A stretch of DNA of 64,000 nucleotides from Choristoneura fumiferana (Eukaryota > Arthropoda > Insecta > Lepidoptera > Tortricidae): positions 4,113,107-4,177,106 of the forward strand of contig NC_133485.1 in the NCBI RefSeq assembly GCF_025370935.1. The letters run 5' to 3'. Below, in pieces: positions 35,044 through 46,145 of this stretch. Under the pieces are notes generated by a model, which was not told the origin of the DNA, did no database searches, and was given only the letters and a program-made list of their open reading frames with translations. Position 1 is the first letter of the stretch. Every line of letters begins with the position of its first letter. A program made the translations under genes and the position numbers.

Positions 35044-35143
35044 AGTGCCATCTACGAAGACTTTGATTTTGTCAAAATTAGACATTATATACATTGTAAT
35101 AAGAACCATGGCACGCGTCATCGTGAATGACTCTACCTATAAA
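35044..35143 (+). repeat. ~100 bp dispersed direct repeat, copy 2
   Basis: agtgccatctacgaagactt, gtcaaaattagacattatat, aataagaaccatggcacgcg then tcatcgtgaatgactctacc. About 3.4 kb from copy 1, same orientation. Confidence 0.6.
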
Positions 35144-35149
35144 AGTATT

Positions 35150-37140
35150 GAAATAACTTTTGCTAACCTCTACCTAACTCTATCCTCCGAAATGACATTT
35201 CATATTAAACAAGACCGCGTGATCCTGAATGATTTGTAGAAAGTAAACTATTATAACCCAAATTATTAACCGAATCCCCCATAATAAATGACAATAAGCT
35301 CCAATATATCACTTGCAATCAAAGTTCGATTAGCATTGTGCCGCGGGGTTGTGTGCAGTTCGCACGGCGCACGCGCAGGGTGACCATTTAAAGTAGTCGT
35401 TCGGAACCTAGGGCATAGTAGGGTACCCTGATATTGGTAAAACCAGGATTTTTGGCCACTCAAGCAGAGGATCGTGAGTTCAAATCCGGACTCACGCCTT
35501 TGAGTTTTTGGAAATTCATATTCATTCATTCATGTCATATTACCACGATCGATACGATATCGATGCAAGTTGAATTAAAAGATTAAAATTAAAAAGTTTA
35601 TACACACACAAATAGTAATAGGTAATAGATAATTGAATAGGTGGAATGCATCTATTATGTCAAAAAGAAAATGAATAGTAATAAAGCATATATTTTTATT
35701 TCTCTACTCAATAGGTGTTAAACAGTATGTATAATGCCCTGGCAATTTAATTATTTGAATTGTTGTTATCAAATTGCTATCTGATATTCGTCATTTTTCA
35801 TAATGCCCGGGGATTATTTATAATGACCGATTTATCACTTAACATATACATTTGTGGGCCAGATTTTTTGCCGTTTCGTAAGTATATTTTTCGCAAAGGT
35901 ACACACATCGAGAAGCCTTGGGAAATGAAATGAAATTATTTATTTTGCTGGAACATCACAGGTGTTACTTTGTTACATATTCGGTGTGGGATACTCATTA
36001 TTCCTTGACAAATTTGATCTTTTGACTCGGTAGTAATAAGCTTGTATTGAAAGGGTCAAAGCTGTCTAGGGATAAAAAATATCTGACAATCAAAACATTT
36101 CTGACGCAGGATAAAACTAGTAGGTATCTACATATATATATAGTAGTTAGGTTTAATTTATGTTGCAATGCCCTACTACATGACCCTCAAATAATGCAAC
36201 AGCACCTAGGTAGTTTTGTATGTAGAGTGGGCCAAATTTTGTGCCGCTGGGTATATTTTTAATTTTTGTTTATGATCATAGTACGTACCTATGAAAGCAA
36301 TGATTAAATGATCACAAAAATCCACGACAAAAACCAATATTCTAGCCCCGTAATGTCAATATTAAATTTCTGTAAGGGCTTGTTTACACCCTAATCATAA
36401 TCAGTGTAGTGTGAACGAGCGTTTGATGTATCCGGCACGTGACTGAGTAATCAATCGACGCCTTTTTATTAGTTGCACACACTTACATACTTGGCTCGAG
36501 TGCGTAGGTACCTAATGAAACTTATTGGCTGTACCTACTAACAACGTATCTATAAACAACTAATGTTTACCCGCGGTTCGCACGCGTAATCCAGTAGATC
36601 CAGCAGTAAAAAAAATATCCCCTCCGGTAAATATTAAAATAGAGATACTAACAAGCTTTCGCATTTTATCATATTATCAGAACTAGCCTGTAAACAATTA
36701 TGGCAACCCTAAATTATTAGTTATGTGACAACATGACAACGCTCAGCTTACTATTTAAATGGATTTTGATGTCATTACGCGTAACTTAAATAAATAATAA
36801 TTAATAATTTTACTTTGGTTATCTATACCTATAAATACTCGTATAAAGTATCGAAATATTCACACAAAGAAAAAAGCAAGAAACAAAAGACCTAACACTC
36901 AATATAGTTACCTCCTTCGACACAGCAAAGTCAAGTGAGAACTGTGAATAGTCCGTAACTACACATTACCTCCTTTGCCGACTACAAACAGCTGTCTGCC
37001 TTAATCTCACTTGTACGGCGCTCAAAGTCTACTTGAAAATGTGTAAGGCACTATTTTCATATGAGTGTAACGTAGCCTCAAAATTGTGGCATTTGTGAGC
37101 CCGAAAATACACCCTACTAATGCCTTAATATATATACCGA
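35150..37140. other. Non-genic block, 35.2-37.1 kb
   Basis: AT-rich. 35330-35420 is slightly GC-rich (cgcggggttgtgtgcagttc). 35925-35990 (gaaatgaaattatttatttt, then gctggaacatcacagg) resembles a retroposon tail. Nothing else recognised. Confidence 0.55.
35440..35530 (+). mobile_element. tRNA-like SINE head fragment
   Basis: ggccactcaagcagaggatc then gtgagttcaaatccggactc has a box B-like core; the following tttgagtttttggaaattca resembles SINE family 2 bodies. Confidence 0.4.
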
Positions 37141-37144
37141 CAAG

Positions 37145-37257
37145 TACCGCACTGGGCCCGCGTGGGAACTACTGCCCAAGCTCTCTCATTCTGAGAGGAG
37201 GCCTGTGCCCAGCAGTGGGACGTATGTAGGCTGGGATGATGATGATGATGATGATGA
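37145..37257 (+). mobile_element. SINE family 2 tail fragment
   Basis: cgcgtgggaactactgccca, gaggcctgtgcccagcagtg and (GAT)n at 37236-37257. Confidence 0.62.
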
Positions 37258-37830
37258 CGCGCCGACAAAGTACCGGCGTCCGACACGTCTTCCAAACCGA
37301 TACCGAGCGCACAGAAAGCATTCAAGAGCGGCACCGACAACAAGGTACCTTTCTTACTAAACTTTAAGGGATGTTTTAAGTCATAAAAAAATGTTTTAAA
37401 AACTTGTGTCTCTGTCAAATTAAAATTTAGACCCTGCTTATATAAAGAGTAAAAAAAAGAAAAAATGATTTTTTTCGACATTTTACTTTAAACGCGATTA
37501 TCTCGGAAACTAGAACCAACAACAAGGTACCTTTTCCCAGATAACGCCACATATATATATATATATTAAACCTGTTAGCGACGTGCTCATTAGGGTCCTT
37601 GTCCTTGATTTAGTTTTAAGTTTTTTGTATTAAAACATATGGCAGGTAGGTTACGGGCAGTCGTCCTCATCCGACCGCGCGCGACACACACGTACTTACG
37701 CCCTTTCTTATTTGTAAGTGGTGGTGGTTATTTCGCGATTAAAAGTTAAAGATTAAGATTAAAATTCTAGTTTTCTCGAATTCTATCTGCGTGTTTTTGT
37801 TACGGAACATCTACATCCCGAACAAAACCA

Positions 37831-38252
37831 ATGAGGGCTATCGCGTATGAATTCGCCGCTAGAGGCGCTAGCGTAGCGTGAGGTCTCCGAAATGTCAAAT
37901 CTCATAGTTTTTGGGTGAGCTACGCGAGTTTATTTATAATGAGAATAATTTTGTGAATATTTTACAATATCTGAAATTAATTATGGCAAATATGCGTTCC
38001 GGGGCAATGAATGTCTGTGTTTTGAGACAGTTTTGTCTTTCGAAAACCTTTGTCCTCCCTTTTTTCCGAACAAAACGGGGACTACGGAACACTGTGGCAT
38101 GCTCGATATTTTTTGGTACGGTTTTAAGGTGTATTACATATGATTTTAATCTAAACTTTGTTTTCACGCCCGTAATAACAGACTTTGAAAGCCATACTTA
38201 AAAACCTCACGCAACAGTGCGCCCTAGTGAGACAAAAAACGATAGCCCTCAT
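37831..38252. mobile_element. MITE, ~420 bp (atgagggctatcg ends)
   Basis: Left end atgagggctatcg, then aggcgc...gcgtgaggt; right end the inverse acctcacgc...gcgccctagtgag then cgatagccctcat. Open frames on both strands in the interior are fortuitous. Confidence 0.75.
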
Positions 38253-38375
38253 AAAGCTACTAAAATAAAACTTAAGTTAAACATTGACCAATAATGCCAC
38301 TATTAAATAGCGTGCTTAGCCCTAATATGCCTTATTAGGGATAAGGTCGCCTTTGTACTGTATTTTTATTTTTTA

Positions 38376-38585
38376 CTAGCTGTTACTCGCGGATCCGTCC
38401 GTGTAGAATTCGTTTATCGCTATCACGCGGGAACTTTGCAATATTTTAGGATAAAAACTATTCATGTCCGTCTCTGGGACTCAAACTATCTGTATACCTT
38501 ATTTCATCTGAATCAGTGCAGCGGTTTAGACAGGAAGAGTTAACAAACAAACAGACTTACAGACGCATTTAAAACATTAGTGGGA
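38376..38585 (-). mobile_element. Lep1-like mini-Helitron
   Basis: Same family and orientation as 2507-2668: CTAG terminus at 38376 and the other end at ...attagtggga (38585) followed by T. Contains the ggataaaaactatt and gaatcagtgcagcggttta segments. Non-coding. Confidence 0.72.
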
Positions 38586-38959
38586 TATTAGTGGGAAGTG
38601 CAATAAAGAGTTTACTTACATACTTATTATTTGCGGTCCACAATTTTCCAGACCGACTGTATAGCCACGTTGTAGTAGTAGGTACTCGTAGTAGAGATCA
38701 GGTTTATTTGCGCTTATATTGTGTGGACACAATACTCGGGGAGATCATGTCACCGACTGTACTGTTTGCCGTGCGCTTACGTAAGTTATGTACTATTTTA
38801 GATAGGAAGTTGAAAAGAATCTTAGGGTCGAGTAGCAGTTATGTACTAACTGCTTCTCGACTCTACGATTCTTTTACTTTTTAATACAACAACAAGTTTA
38901 TAAAAGCCAAAAAAAGTATATTTCCGAGTGAGGATCCTTGTGGAATACCTATACTTATT

Positions 38960-39070
38960 AGGGATGGGCCGAATATTCGTTTCATATTCGGTTATCGGCA
39001 TATTCGGCAGATTTACCGAATATTCGTATTCGGCAATATTATTAGGCTAAATCACCGAATGTTCGGCAAA
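38960..39070 (+). repeat. CCGAATATTCG-rich element end (hAT-like)
   Basis: tagggatgggccgaatattc followed by several CGAATATTCG/ATTCGGC words over about 100 bases. A start of this type (cAGGGATGGG) is known for hAT elements with reiterated subterminal words (family knowledge). The opposite end was not found. Confidence 0.5.
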
Positions 39071-39274
39071 GTGGTACTCAAAATTTTTACTGTGTTAAGC
39101 CATTGTATGAGTTGAGTGTTAAGTGTGTTATTTTTATGAGGTACAGTGAGGCTTTATGTTTTTGTTGACACTGTAGGTTTATTTCCAATAACAGCAGATA
39201 AAAAAGATGATTATTAACAAAAATCTAAATAAGAGTAACACTTTTATAATAAAATATATATATTTCTTTTTAAA

Positions 39275-39345
39275 TAGCCCATATAGAGTCCCACTCCTGG
39301 TCAAAGGCCTCCCCTTTCTTCTTCCACTCGTCTCTGGCTTAATAT
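39275..39345 (-). mobile_element. LINE tail fragment
   Basis: On the minus strand it reads aggcctttgaccaggagtgg followed by gactctatatgggc, a frequent end of RTE-like LINEs in Lepidoptera. Confidence 0.5.
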
Positions 39346-39858
39346 AATATTTATATATTATATTAATATAATCGATCAGGTCTTTATTGTGAGAAATTAA
39401 GCAAGTTTTTTTTTGTTTTAATAAAGAGTTAAATTAAATTGATTGAATTAAAACATTTAAAAAATGAAAAATGAATCATATTTCTAGTTTCTATGGCAAA
39501 ATATTCGCAATCAAATGACAGTTTTTGTATGAGAAATCTGTCATTTGATTGCGATCGCGAGCGCCAGAAACGTTTGGCAATACGGTCTCAGGTTTGATTT
39601 AACCTCCGTGCGAATATCAAGGTGCCTCTTGAATCCGCCATCGATTTCCATACATAAAGCAAATCGTCTAAAACTATAAGCAACTTCCCTTGTTTGGTGA
39701 AAGGCTCTAACCTGCCTGAGCGGGACGGCAAACAGGGGGCGCTTTGTGCTTTGGGGAAAAGTAATTTTGGTCAGGAATTATTTTAAAACTCAATGCTAGG
39801 AACCAGAGACGTTTTAAGTTGTTTACTTAAAGATTTATAGGTACACTAGTGTTTAAAA

Positions 39859-40142
39859 TGAACTAAAAGAATTTCCTTGCTCACCCGCGACCTTACGATA
39901 GCTAAGCTTATGCAACTTCACTGTAATGATGAGCTCGAGTTGAGTTCGAAACGCATCAGTGTAGTGTGATAGATGGGTTTGTGTAATTTGTGTGTGTTCT
40001 TACAGTGTAGAGGTGGAGGAACTGCATGAACACACATATTTTGCATAAGCTTAGCTATCGTAAGGTCGCGGGTGAGCAAGGAAATTCTTTTAGTTCATTG
40101 ATATGGATTTCCGCAAAATAACGCCTGATTCAATAAATTAAT
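39859..40142. mobile_element. MITE with perfect 57 bp inverted ends
   Basis: 39859-39915 and 40041-40097 are perfect 57-base inverted repeats (tgaactaaaagaatttcctt inward to cttatgcaa). The family's extra segment attgatatggatttccgcaa...taacgcctgattcaataaat follows to 40142. Perfect ends suggest recent activity or recent conversion. Confidence 0.82.
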
Positions 40143-40189
40143 AGTGTTTAAATTACAAAAATAAAACGTCTCAACTCACGATTTGAACT

Positions 40190-40375
40190 TACTAAGCTGT
40201 TGCTTTAGACTGTCCGCGTAGAATTCGCTAATCGCTACCCCGTGGGAACTATGCAATTTTCCGGGATAAAAACTATCCTATGTCCTTTGCCGGAACTCAA
40301 ATTAGCTATATACCGAATTTCATCTTAAGTTTTCACGTGATGCGCGGTCAAATAAACAGAAAAACAGGCAAAAAT
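40190..40375 (-). mobile_element. Truncated Lep1-like Helitron
   Basis: The body segments ttttccgggataaaaac and tatcctatgtcct are present. The CTAG end is mutated (ctaagctgttgc) and the opposite end is missing. Confidence 0.6.
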
Positions 40376-40581
40376 TCTAAAAATTGTTGGAATGTGTTTT
40401 GTTATCGATTCTAATTATCTCTAGCCAACTTTTTTCGAATAATCTTTCATTTAGGTACAGATTTTCGACCCTCTTCAGCTTTATTATATTATGTAGGTAT
40501 AGAATAGATATACCTACGTCAGGAATAGTCTGTCCATGAAAAAACATTGTATTATCTACCTACACCTAGAAAAATAAATTT

Positions 40582-40700
40582 CAAATGTAATTCCGCACAT
40601 GAATTTCCAAATACTCAGAGGTGCGAGCCGGGGTTTGAACCCACAACAATTTGCTTGAGAGGCGATAGGTCAAACAACTAGGCTACCACGGCTAACCTAT
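40582..40700 (-). mobile_element. SINE family 2, head and proximal body
   Basis: aattccgcacatgaatttcc, actcagaggtgcgagccggg and aggtcaaacaactaggctac. Truncated at 40582. Confidence 0.62.
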
Positions 40701-40887
40701 AAAATTCGTGAGAATTTATTCAAATACGAAAGATTAAGTAGGTAAGTTATATTAGTATAATATTTCGTACTTAAGTAATCTTTCGTATTTCGCAGTGTTT
40801 ACTCGGAATTGCGCACGCGTAAATTATTAGATCCAGCATAGTAGTTGAATTGGAATTACAAGCTTTTACTAAAAAAAACTTTTTTGA

Positions 40888-40981
40888 ACATTACGCGTGT
40901 TGCAGCAGCAACAACAGCAATAGTCGAGCTAAACTCGATTTAAGACGTGAGCTATCCGGATTTATTTCATTAAATAATATG
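40888..40981 (-). repeat. Fragment of the tagctcgac repeat
   Basis: agtcgagctaaactcgattt then aagacgtgagctatccgg; inverted relative to 25996-26178. Confidence 0.5.
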
Positions 40982-41642
40982 TTAAGTACTAAATTACTGC
41001 GGGGATTCCTAATAATTTTCTTGTTAGTTTTGTGACTTTTTTTCATACAGTTTATATGGTTCTTTACGAAATAGACACAAAAATTGGGACATTTTCTTTC
41101 TTTGTCAAAATCAATAGTGCTCGTGATTCAGAGTAACGAGAACCCAGAATTACCTAATTCTGAAAAAAAAATTGCGCCATTTAAAGTGAATTTTCACTTT
41201 TTCACTTTTTTTTTGGGCATTTGCCCAAAGAGTATCATGTTTCTTTTTCAACCTGTTTACGGCGTATTTATTAATTCTAAAATCGTCCAACGTTTGCCTA
41301 TTTCTAATTCGCGCCCCTCCCTTTGTATCCTAGAGCCCCACGGCACTCATTCAAATCGTATTTGTAGTTTTTAGTTTGCAAAGTCAACAGTTTCGCCGTT
41401 CATTTGTTTGAGCAGCGCGTTGACAGAAATTTGCCCAAAGGGGATATGATAAACGCCTTTGATTTAAGGATGGATCACGCCGCAGGGTTTACATTAAAAA
41501 AATCAACCACTTGACGCTAGTAGATAACACGCACATTAAAACTTTGTTACATTTTTGAATTCAATCTAAATAATTTTTCACGACACTGCTCGAAAATGTG
41601 GCCATAGATAACCTAAATCCAGTGGGAACACCCAAATACCTA

Positions 41643-42358
41643 CTCCGAAATATTCAATTCCGAATTTTCTACTTCCGATTTTCAAAACTCCGATTTTCAC
41701 AATTCCTAAGGCATATAAATCCGATTACTTAAAAACACGAAATTTACTTTTTCGATTTGCAAACAATTTTTTAAATCCGATTTTTAAAACTCCGAAGAAT
41801 GAAAAACACGAAATGTTATTGGCCCGAAGTACAGTATTCCAATTATCAAATTTCATTGCTAATTCGGAAATATGACATTCGGAAAAATAAACTTCCTGGT
41901 TTTAATAATCGGAATCTTGAATTTCGAACCTCGAACTAATATCAATCAATTTAGATAATTGAACTGCATAGGTTAGGTTAGGTTAGAATTGCGCCTTAAC
42001 TGCGCGGATTGATGAAAATGAATAACAGTTATTACTTTTTTAGACTAATCTAACCTCCATAGCTTACGTTTAGAAGTCGGGATTTATTATTCGGAATTTT
42101 GAAAATCGGTATTTTAGTAATCGGACAGATGACATTTCGGATTATTATTGAGTCGGACTTCTTATTGTTCGGTGTATTAAAAATCGGAATTTTGAAAATC
42201 ATAATTTTAAACCTTCGATATTTTTAATTTTCGGATTTATAAAAATCGAATTTATAAAGAATCGGAATAGTCATATTGCAAGTTTTATAACATTCCGAAT
42301 TATAAAAATCGGTATTTTGAAGTTCGTGACTACAACTTTCGGAATTTCGTTTTTCGTG
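41643..42358. repeat. 15-16 bp periodic array, unit around TCGGAATTTT, orientation flips
   Basis: From 41645 to 41824 the unit is in CCGA orientation, with cores at 41645, 41660, 41675, 41690, (41705 degenerate), 41721, 41737, 41752, 41777, 41792, 41808 and 41824. From 41864 onward it is in TCGG orientation: 41864, 41879, 41894, 41909, 41924, then 42077, 42091, 42106, 42121, 42137, 42153, 42169, 42184, 42199, 42215, 42231, 42246, 42262, 42294, 42309, 42324, 42339, 42354. Spacing averages about 15.4 bases. About 140 non-periodic bases around 41935-42070, including ggttaggttaggttag, lie inside the TCGG half. Non-coding; probably a transposable element of unknown class. Confidence 0.85.
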
Positions 42359-42359
42359 T

Positions 42360-43700
42360 TTCGTGTTTATGTAGTGTGTCCCAAATCCAGTACCATGTAC
42401 ATTTAACTGCTGACTCATTTATGGCTCTTTATCTGGCTTTTTATCGCCAACCAAAGTAAGAAAAAGTAATGAATTACTCAATGCCTTTTTTGAGTGTCCT
42501 TTAAAAATGCGGTAGTGTCTTCCACCCAATCACACAGTGTTCACGGTGTTTTCGCCCAAACAATCGGTCGTTTTACGAAACGGCTGGCTGAGTCGATTGG
42601 GGGTTTGCTCACTCGAGCGTTGCGAGCCCCACCGGCAAAATATTTATTTCATTACTCCTATTCATTGGCTCTAATCTGTGCTGCGGTGGTTTTGGGGAAT
42701 CGGCCGGCTTGGGAAATGACTGGGATTATAAAATTCCTTAGCCTGAATCTTAGAGTCTTCCCTCTTGCGGCTGACGTGGTTCAGAATCGGTAGACAGAAA
42801 TATAACGTATTTTTAAACAGAAACGTTAACCGACTTCAAATGGAAGCAACTTTTGTTTTTTTGCACGACTCAAATTTATGTATTCCTAAAGTCAGCAATA
42901 AGTTGTTAAAAACGAACACAAGTGTAATAAATGATTTACATGTCTACATTTTATTTTTATTTATACCTATCACATGGAACACCTCTCATTTACACATTAT
43001 CGAATGAAATATAAATGCAAATTTTCACACAAACAAATTTATACTTCATACTGATACCCTTTATGTTGACCTTTCAAGTAAGTATTGTAACGCTTTGGTT
43101 TCTACGTGCAACCACGCAACTTATAAAAAGTCACATCCTATAATTTTTTTAACAAAAAAACAGTCAAAACAAGAAATGACCGACTGTCCTAATTCCTAAC
43201 TTCCAGCAACTAGACAGCAGGAACAGATCATAGCTTACTTGGCGGGGCGTCACATTTAAGGGTAGGATTTTTTCGACCCCCATGGCGACATTATCACACC
43301 CTATCACCACAACCGACCTTGTTTTACTAGCAATAAGGCACAGAGTTCATTGAGCACAATTTGTCAACGTTGCTTCAATGCAAAGCACTATAGGGGATAA
43401 TGCCACGTTTAAAGTAGGTAGTCTATTGTCAACTCGCTCATGGAGAAGTGAACTTTAACTTGAGTTTTTAGGGTAGTTTTTAGGTTGTCTGGTTGTATAG
43501 TTTAGTGATGTCAAATAAGGGGTAAGTGAGATTCATTTAATTCGTCTAGATTGTCAGTGGAACTCTTAATTTTCATTGTAATATGGGGGTGTCTCCGACT
43601 TAGGGATGTGTGATTAAACATCTGCAAGGATGGGACAAGATAAAACGCTTGGCACTTACGGAAGGGCGGATAAGTGTTTGGACATGCATTTGATTTATAT
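42360..43700. other. Non-genic block with CCAAT-bearing patch, 42.4-43.7 kb
   Basis: 42520-42720 is single-copy-looking, less AT-rich and has three CCAAT-type words (cacccaatcacac, gtcgattgggg, ttcattggctc). It could be regulatory. An ATG-less open frame through it has no domain. The rest is AT-rich with no feature. Confidence 0.4.
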
Positions 43701-43705
43701 TAGAC

Positions 43706-43750
43706 TAGCTTTCGCCCGCGACTTCGTACGCGTAGATAATAATGTAAAGT
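43706..43750 (-). mobile_element. Short Helitron terminus fragment
   Basis: CTAGctttcgcccgcgactt marks a Lep1-like 3' end. Only about 45 bases remain before the adjoining GAGGC-rich MITE. Confidence 0.5.
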
Positions 43751-43751
43751 C

Positions 43752-44212
43752 GCGTATCTATCCACTATAGAGGCAGCCTCGGGCCGAGCGGCTGCCTCGC
43801 TCGGAAGCCGCGCAAGTGGAGACACTGCCTCGACCAGCAGGGCTACTACGAAACTCGAAACTCGAAGTTCGTATCATACCGTCCCTCTCGCTCTCGTATT
43901 AAATAGTATAAGTGTCAGAGGGACCGCACGACAGTGCTGAGGCGCGTCGCGACACGAGGCAAATTCGTCGCCGCGATCCGAGCCATATTTTGTCGGTTTT
44001 TTTTGCCGTGCTCAAAGGAGCCTCAGTCCGAGCCGTGTATTTGATGGAGAAGGGCGTGTCTGGCTCGCACGTTGCGGAACAAGACGAGGCCTGTTGCCTC
44101 GGCTTGATCCGCAACGTGCCTCGAGCTTATGCATCAGAGCGAGCATCCTCAAATTGAGGCTGTTTGCTTCAAGTCGAGGCAGCTCGGCCTGAGGCTGCTC
44201 TGATGGATACGC
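43752..44212. mobile_element. GC-rich TIR element with reiterated GAGGC/GCCTC words
   Basis: Inverted ends gcgtatctatccactataga then ggcagcctcgggccgagc (left) and the inverse of gcgtatccatcagagcagcc then tcaggccgagc (right). GAGGC or GCCTC occurs repeatedly throughout, with many CpGs. A second MITE (43838-43934) is nested in it. Open frames of 70-80 codons on both strands are compositional. Confidence 0.68.
43838..43934. mobile_element. Truncated MITE nested in the GAGGC element
   Basis: cagggctactacgaaactcg then aaactcgaagttcgtatcat and gtccctctcgctctcg match 54024-54157; the far arm is missing after ccgcacgacag. Confidence 0.65.
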
Positions 44213-44689
44213 AGCTTAAGTAATACTTACTACCTTGGTTTTTTAATGGGTTATTACTTTTTTAATGGGTTATTTAATGCTAGCATGGTAGCAGATAAAT
44301 GAGGTAAAAAGTTTGTAAGTACTTAGTTCATTTATAATTGTAAGCTTACAGCGAGATAAAAGTGAACTCTAAACACATCCAAGCCGTTCTTTCTCCATGT
44401 CAAACATGTCTCTAGAACATTGACACAGACGGACACCATTATGTATACATAGAAGGGATAAAACCCTCTTCTGTCCCCTGAGATCTAATAAACCCGCACC
44501 GGACATTCAAACAATTTACAGAGGATATAAGTACGTGCGTGTAGGCATATGTGACGGTATCGACTGACTTTATAGTATACCTTTTTAACCCGCGCGTTAT
44601 GGGCAATTACAATGCAAATATTTTTGGTCTTACAAAAATACATATACAATTTTACTCACAAATGTGATGAAAAACATTGCATGTCGCCC

Positions 44690-44792
44690 GGGCGGTAGGT
44701 ACTGGAATTACGAAAATCGACTAATTTAAGTTCTCAGTCTTCGACTTCGGGCTGCTAATAGACTCTCGTTCGTAATTCCTTATTTACCGCCC
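44690..44792. mobile_element. MITE, 103 bp (gggcggta ends)
   Basis: gggcggtaggtactggaatt then acgaa, and the inverse ttcgtaattccttatttacc then gccc. Confidence 0.68.
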
Positions 44793-45681
44793 TTAAGACA
44801 CACTATTATTGCACAGTAGGTTTTTACGCATTATCTTGAAATTGAAAATACCACAGCATGTTTAAATTATAGTGCACCGACCAAATGTAAAATGTATTTT
44901 ATTTTATTTTTTGTGACAATTTCAATTCTACAATAGTGCATTATGATAGTGCTTCAACCGCGGATTCAATAAGCGTCGAATCGCATGTGTTCAAGTGCAT
45001 CCACTCTCGCGCACCCGTCATAATATGGAGATGGAGTGTATGCCGGCTGCCATACAAATAGAATACAAATGTAATTAAAAATATTAAAGAACGTATACGA
45101 ACGGTGATCAAGGTAGTAGGAGTAGAATCTGTACTAAAAGTGTCAATGAATATTAAAAAACTTTTCATTCACAATTGGGCCTCATTAACTTGTAAAATTA
45201 AATTGACTTCTTGAGAAACAAATTCCAGTGCTGTTAAATGTATCACCAGGTCTTCCTTACATATTTGATTTAAAAAGAAAAAGATGCTTTCAAAAATAAT
45301 ACATTATTCCATTAAATTTGTATGACCGAGCGGTTTTAAAATCCTGGTCTTAACAATCCAAAAATTCATACAGTTATACAAAATCCGACTTAAGGTCATA
45401 GTATTAACAGCTCTAACGAACGCACAAGTTCAAGAGCCTTATTGACGATTGATATGGAAAATTCATGGGGGCAGCCCAGCGGGTGATTTGTTCCTTTTTG
45501 TGTGTCGAAGCGAGTCAATGAATAGAAAGCAAACTTGGTAGCAAACTGAAACTTGCATCATAGAGGCAAATTCATATCTACAGCGTATTTTTATACAAAT
45601 TGTCTATATTTGTTGGTTTTAGTTCTATGAAGTAATATTGCAATAAATTTCAAAATCAAAATCTTAATTAATATTATTGTA

Positions 45682-45907
45682 CTAGCTTTTGCCCGCGGCT
45701 TCGCCTGCGTAGGATTCGGTGAACGCGCGCTGCCAGTTCCCTCAGGAACTGTGCATTTTTCCGGGATAAAAAGTAGCCTATGTCGCTCTCTGGCCCATAA
45801 ACTATCTCTATGCCAAAAATCACGTCACTCCGTTGCTCCGTTTCAACGTGAAAGACGGACAAACATACAAACACACACACTTTCGCATTTATAATATTAA
45901 GTATGGA
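45682..45907 (-). mobile_element. Lep1-like mini-Helitron
   Basis: CTAG terminus at 45682, the body segment ttccgggataaaaagtagcc, and the opposite end tttataatattaagtatgga before a T. About 226 bases, complete-looking and non-coding. Confidence 0.72.
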
Positions 45908-46073
45908 TTTATGTTAAAAATTTAATTGAGGTACAAATTATAATAGAGCAAGCGTTACATTACATACATATTTTTGAAAGATAAGACACATACTGACGTA
46001 AACAATAAACGTTTTGAGCGTAATTCTACGGATCTGTTCGCTCCGAGATGCGACGTTACTTTTTTCATTGCAT

Positions 46074-46145
46074 CATCATCACAGCCTATATACGTCCCAC
46101 TTAAACCGTAGTTCTCACGCGGGTCCCGTGCATACTGGGAACTTC
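46074..46145 (-). mobile_element. SINE family 2 tail fragment
   Basis: catcatcatcacagcctata, tacgtcccac, then tctcacgcgggtcccgtgca. Internal part deleted. Confidence 0.5.

Noticed and set aside
37911..38201. Open frames on both strands
   Set aside because: Interior of the MITE 37831-38252; lack of stops is chance.
41643..42358. CRISPR-like regularly spaced repeats
   Set aside because: Units are ~15 bases with no distinct repeats and spacers, orientation flips, and the DNA is an insect nuclear genome.
42494..42793. ~100-codon open frame
   Set aside because: Starts without ATG and shows no domain; the patch is noted instead as possible regulatory DNA.
43899..44157. Arg/Ser-rich frames on both strands
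   Set aside because: Compositional effect of a GC-rich MITE with reiterated GAGGC words.
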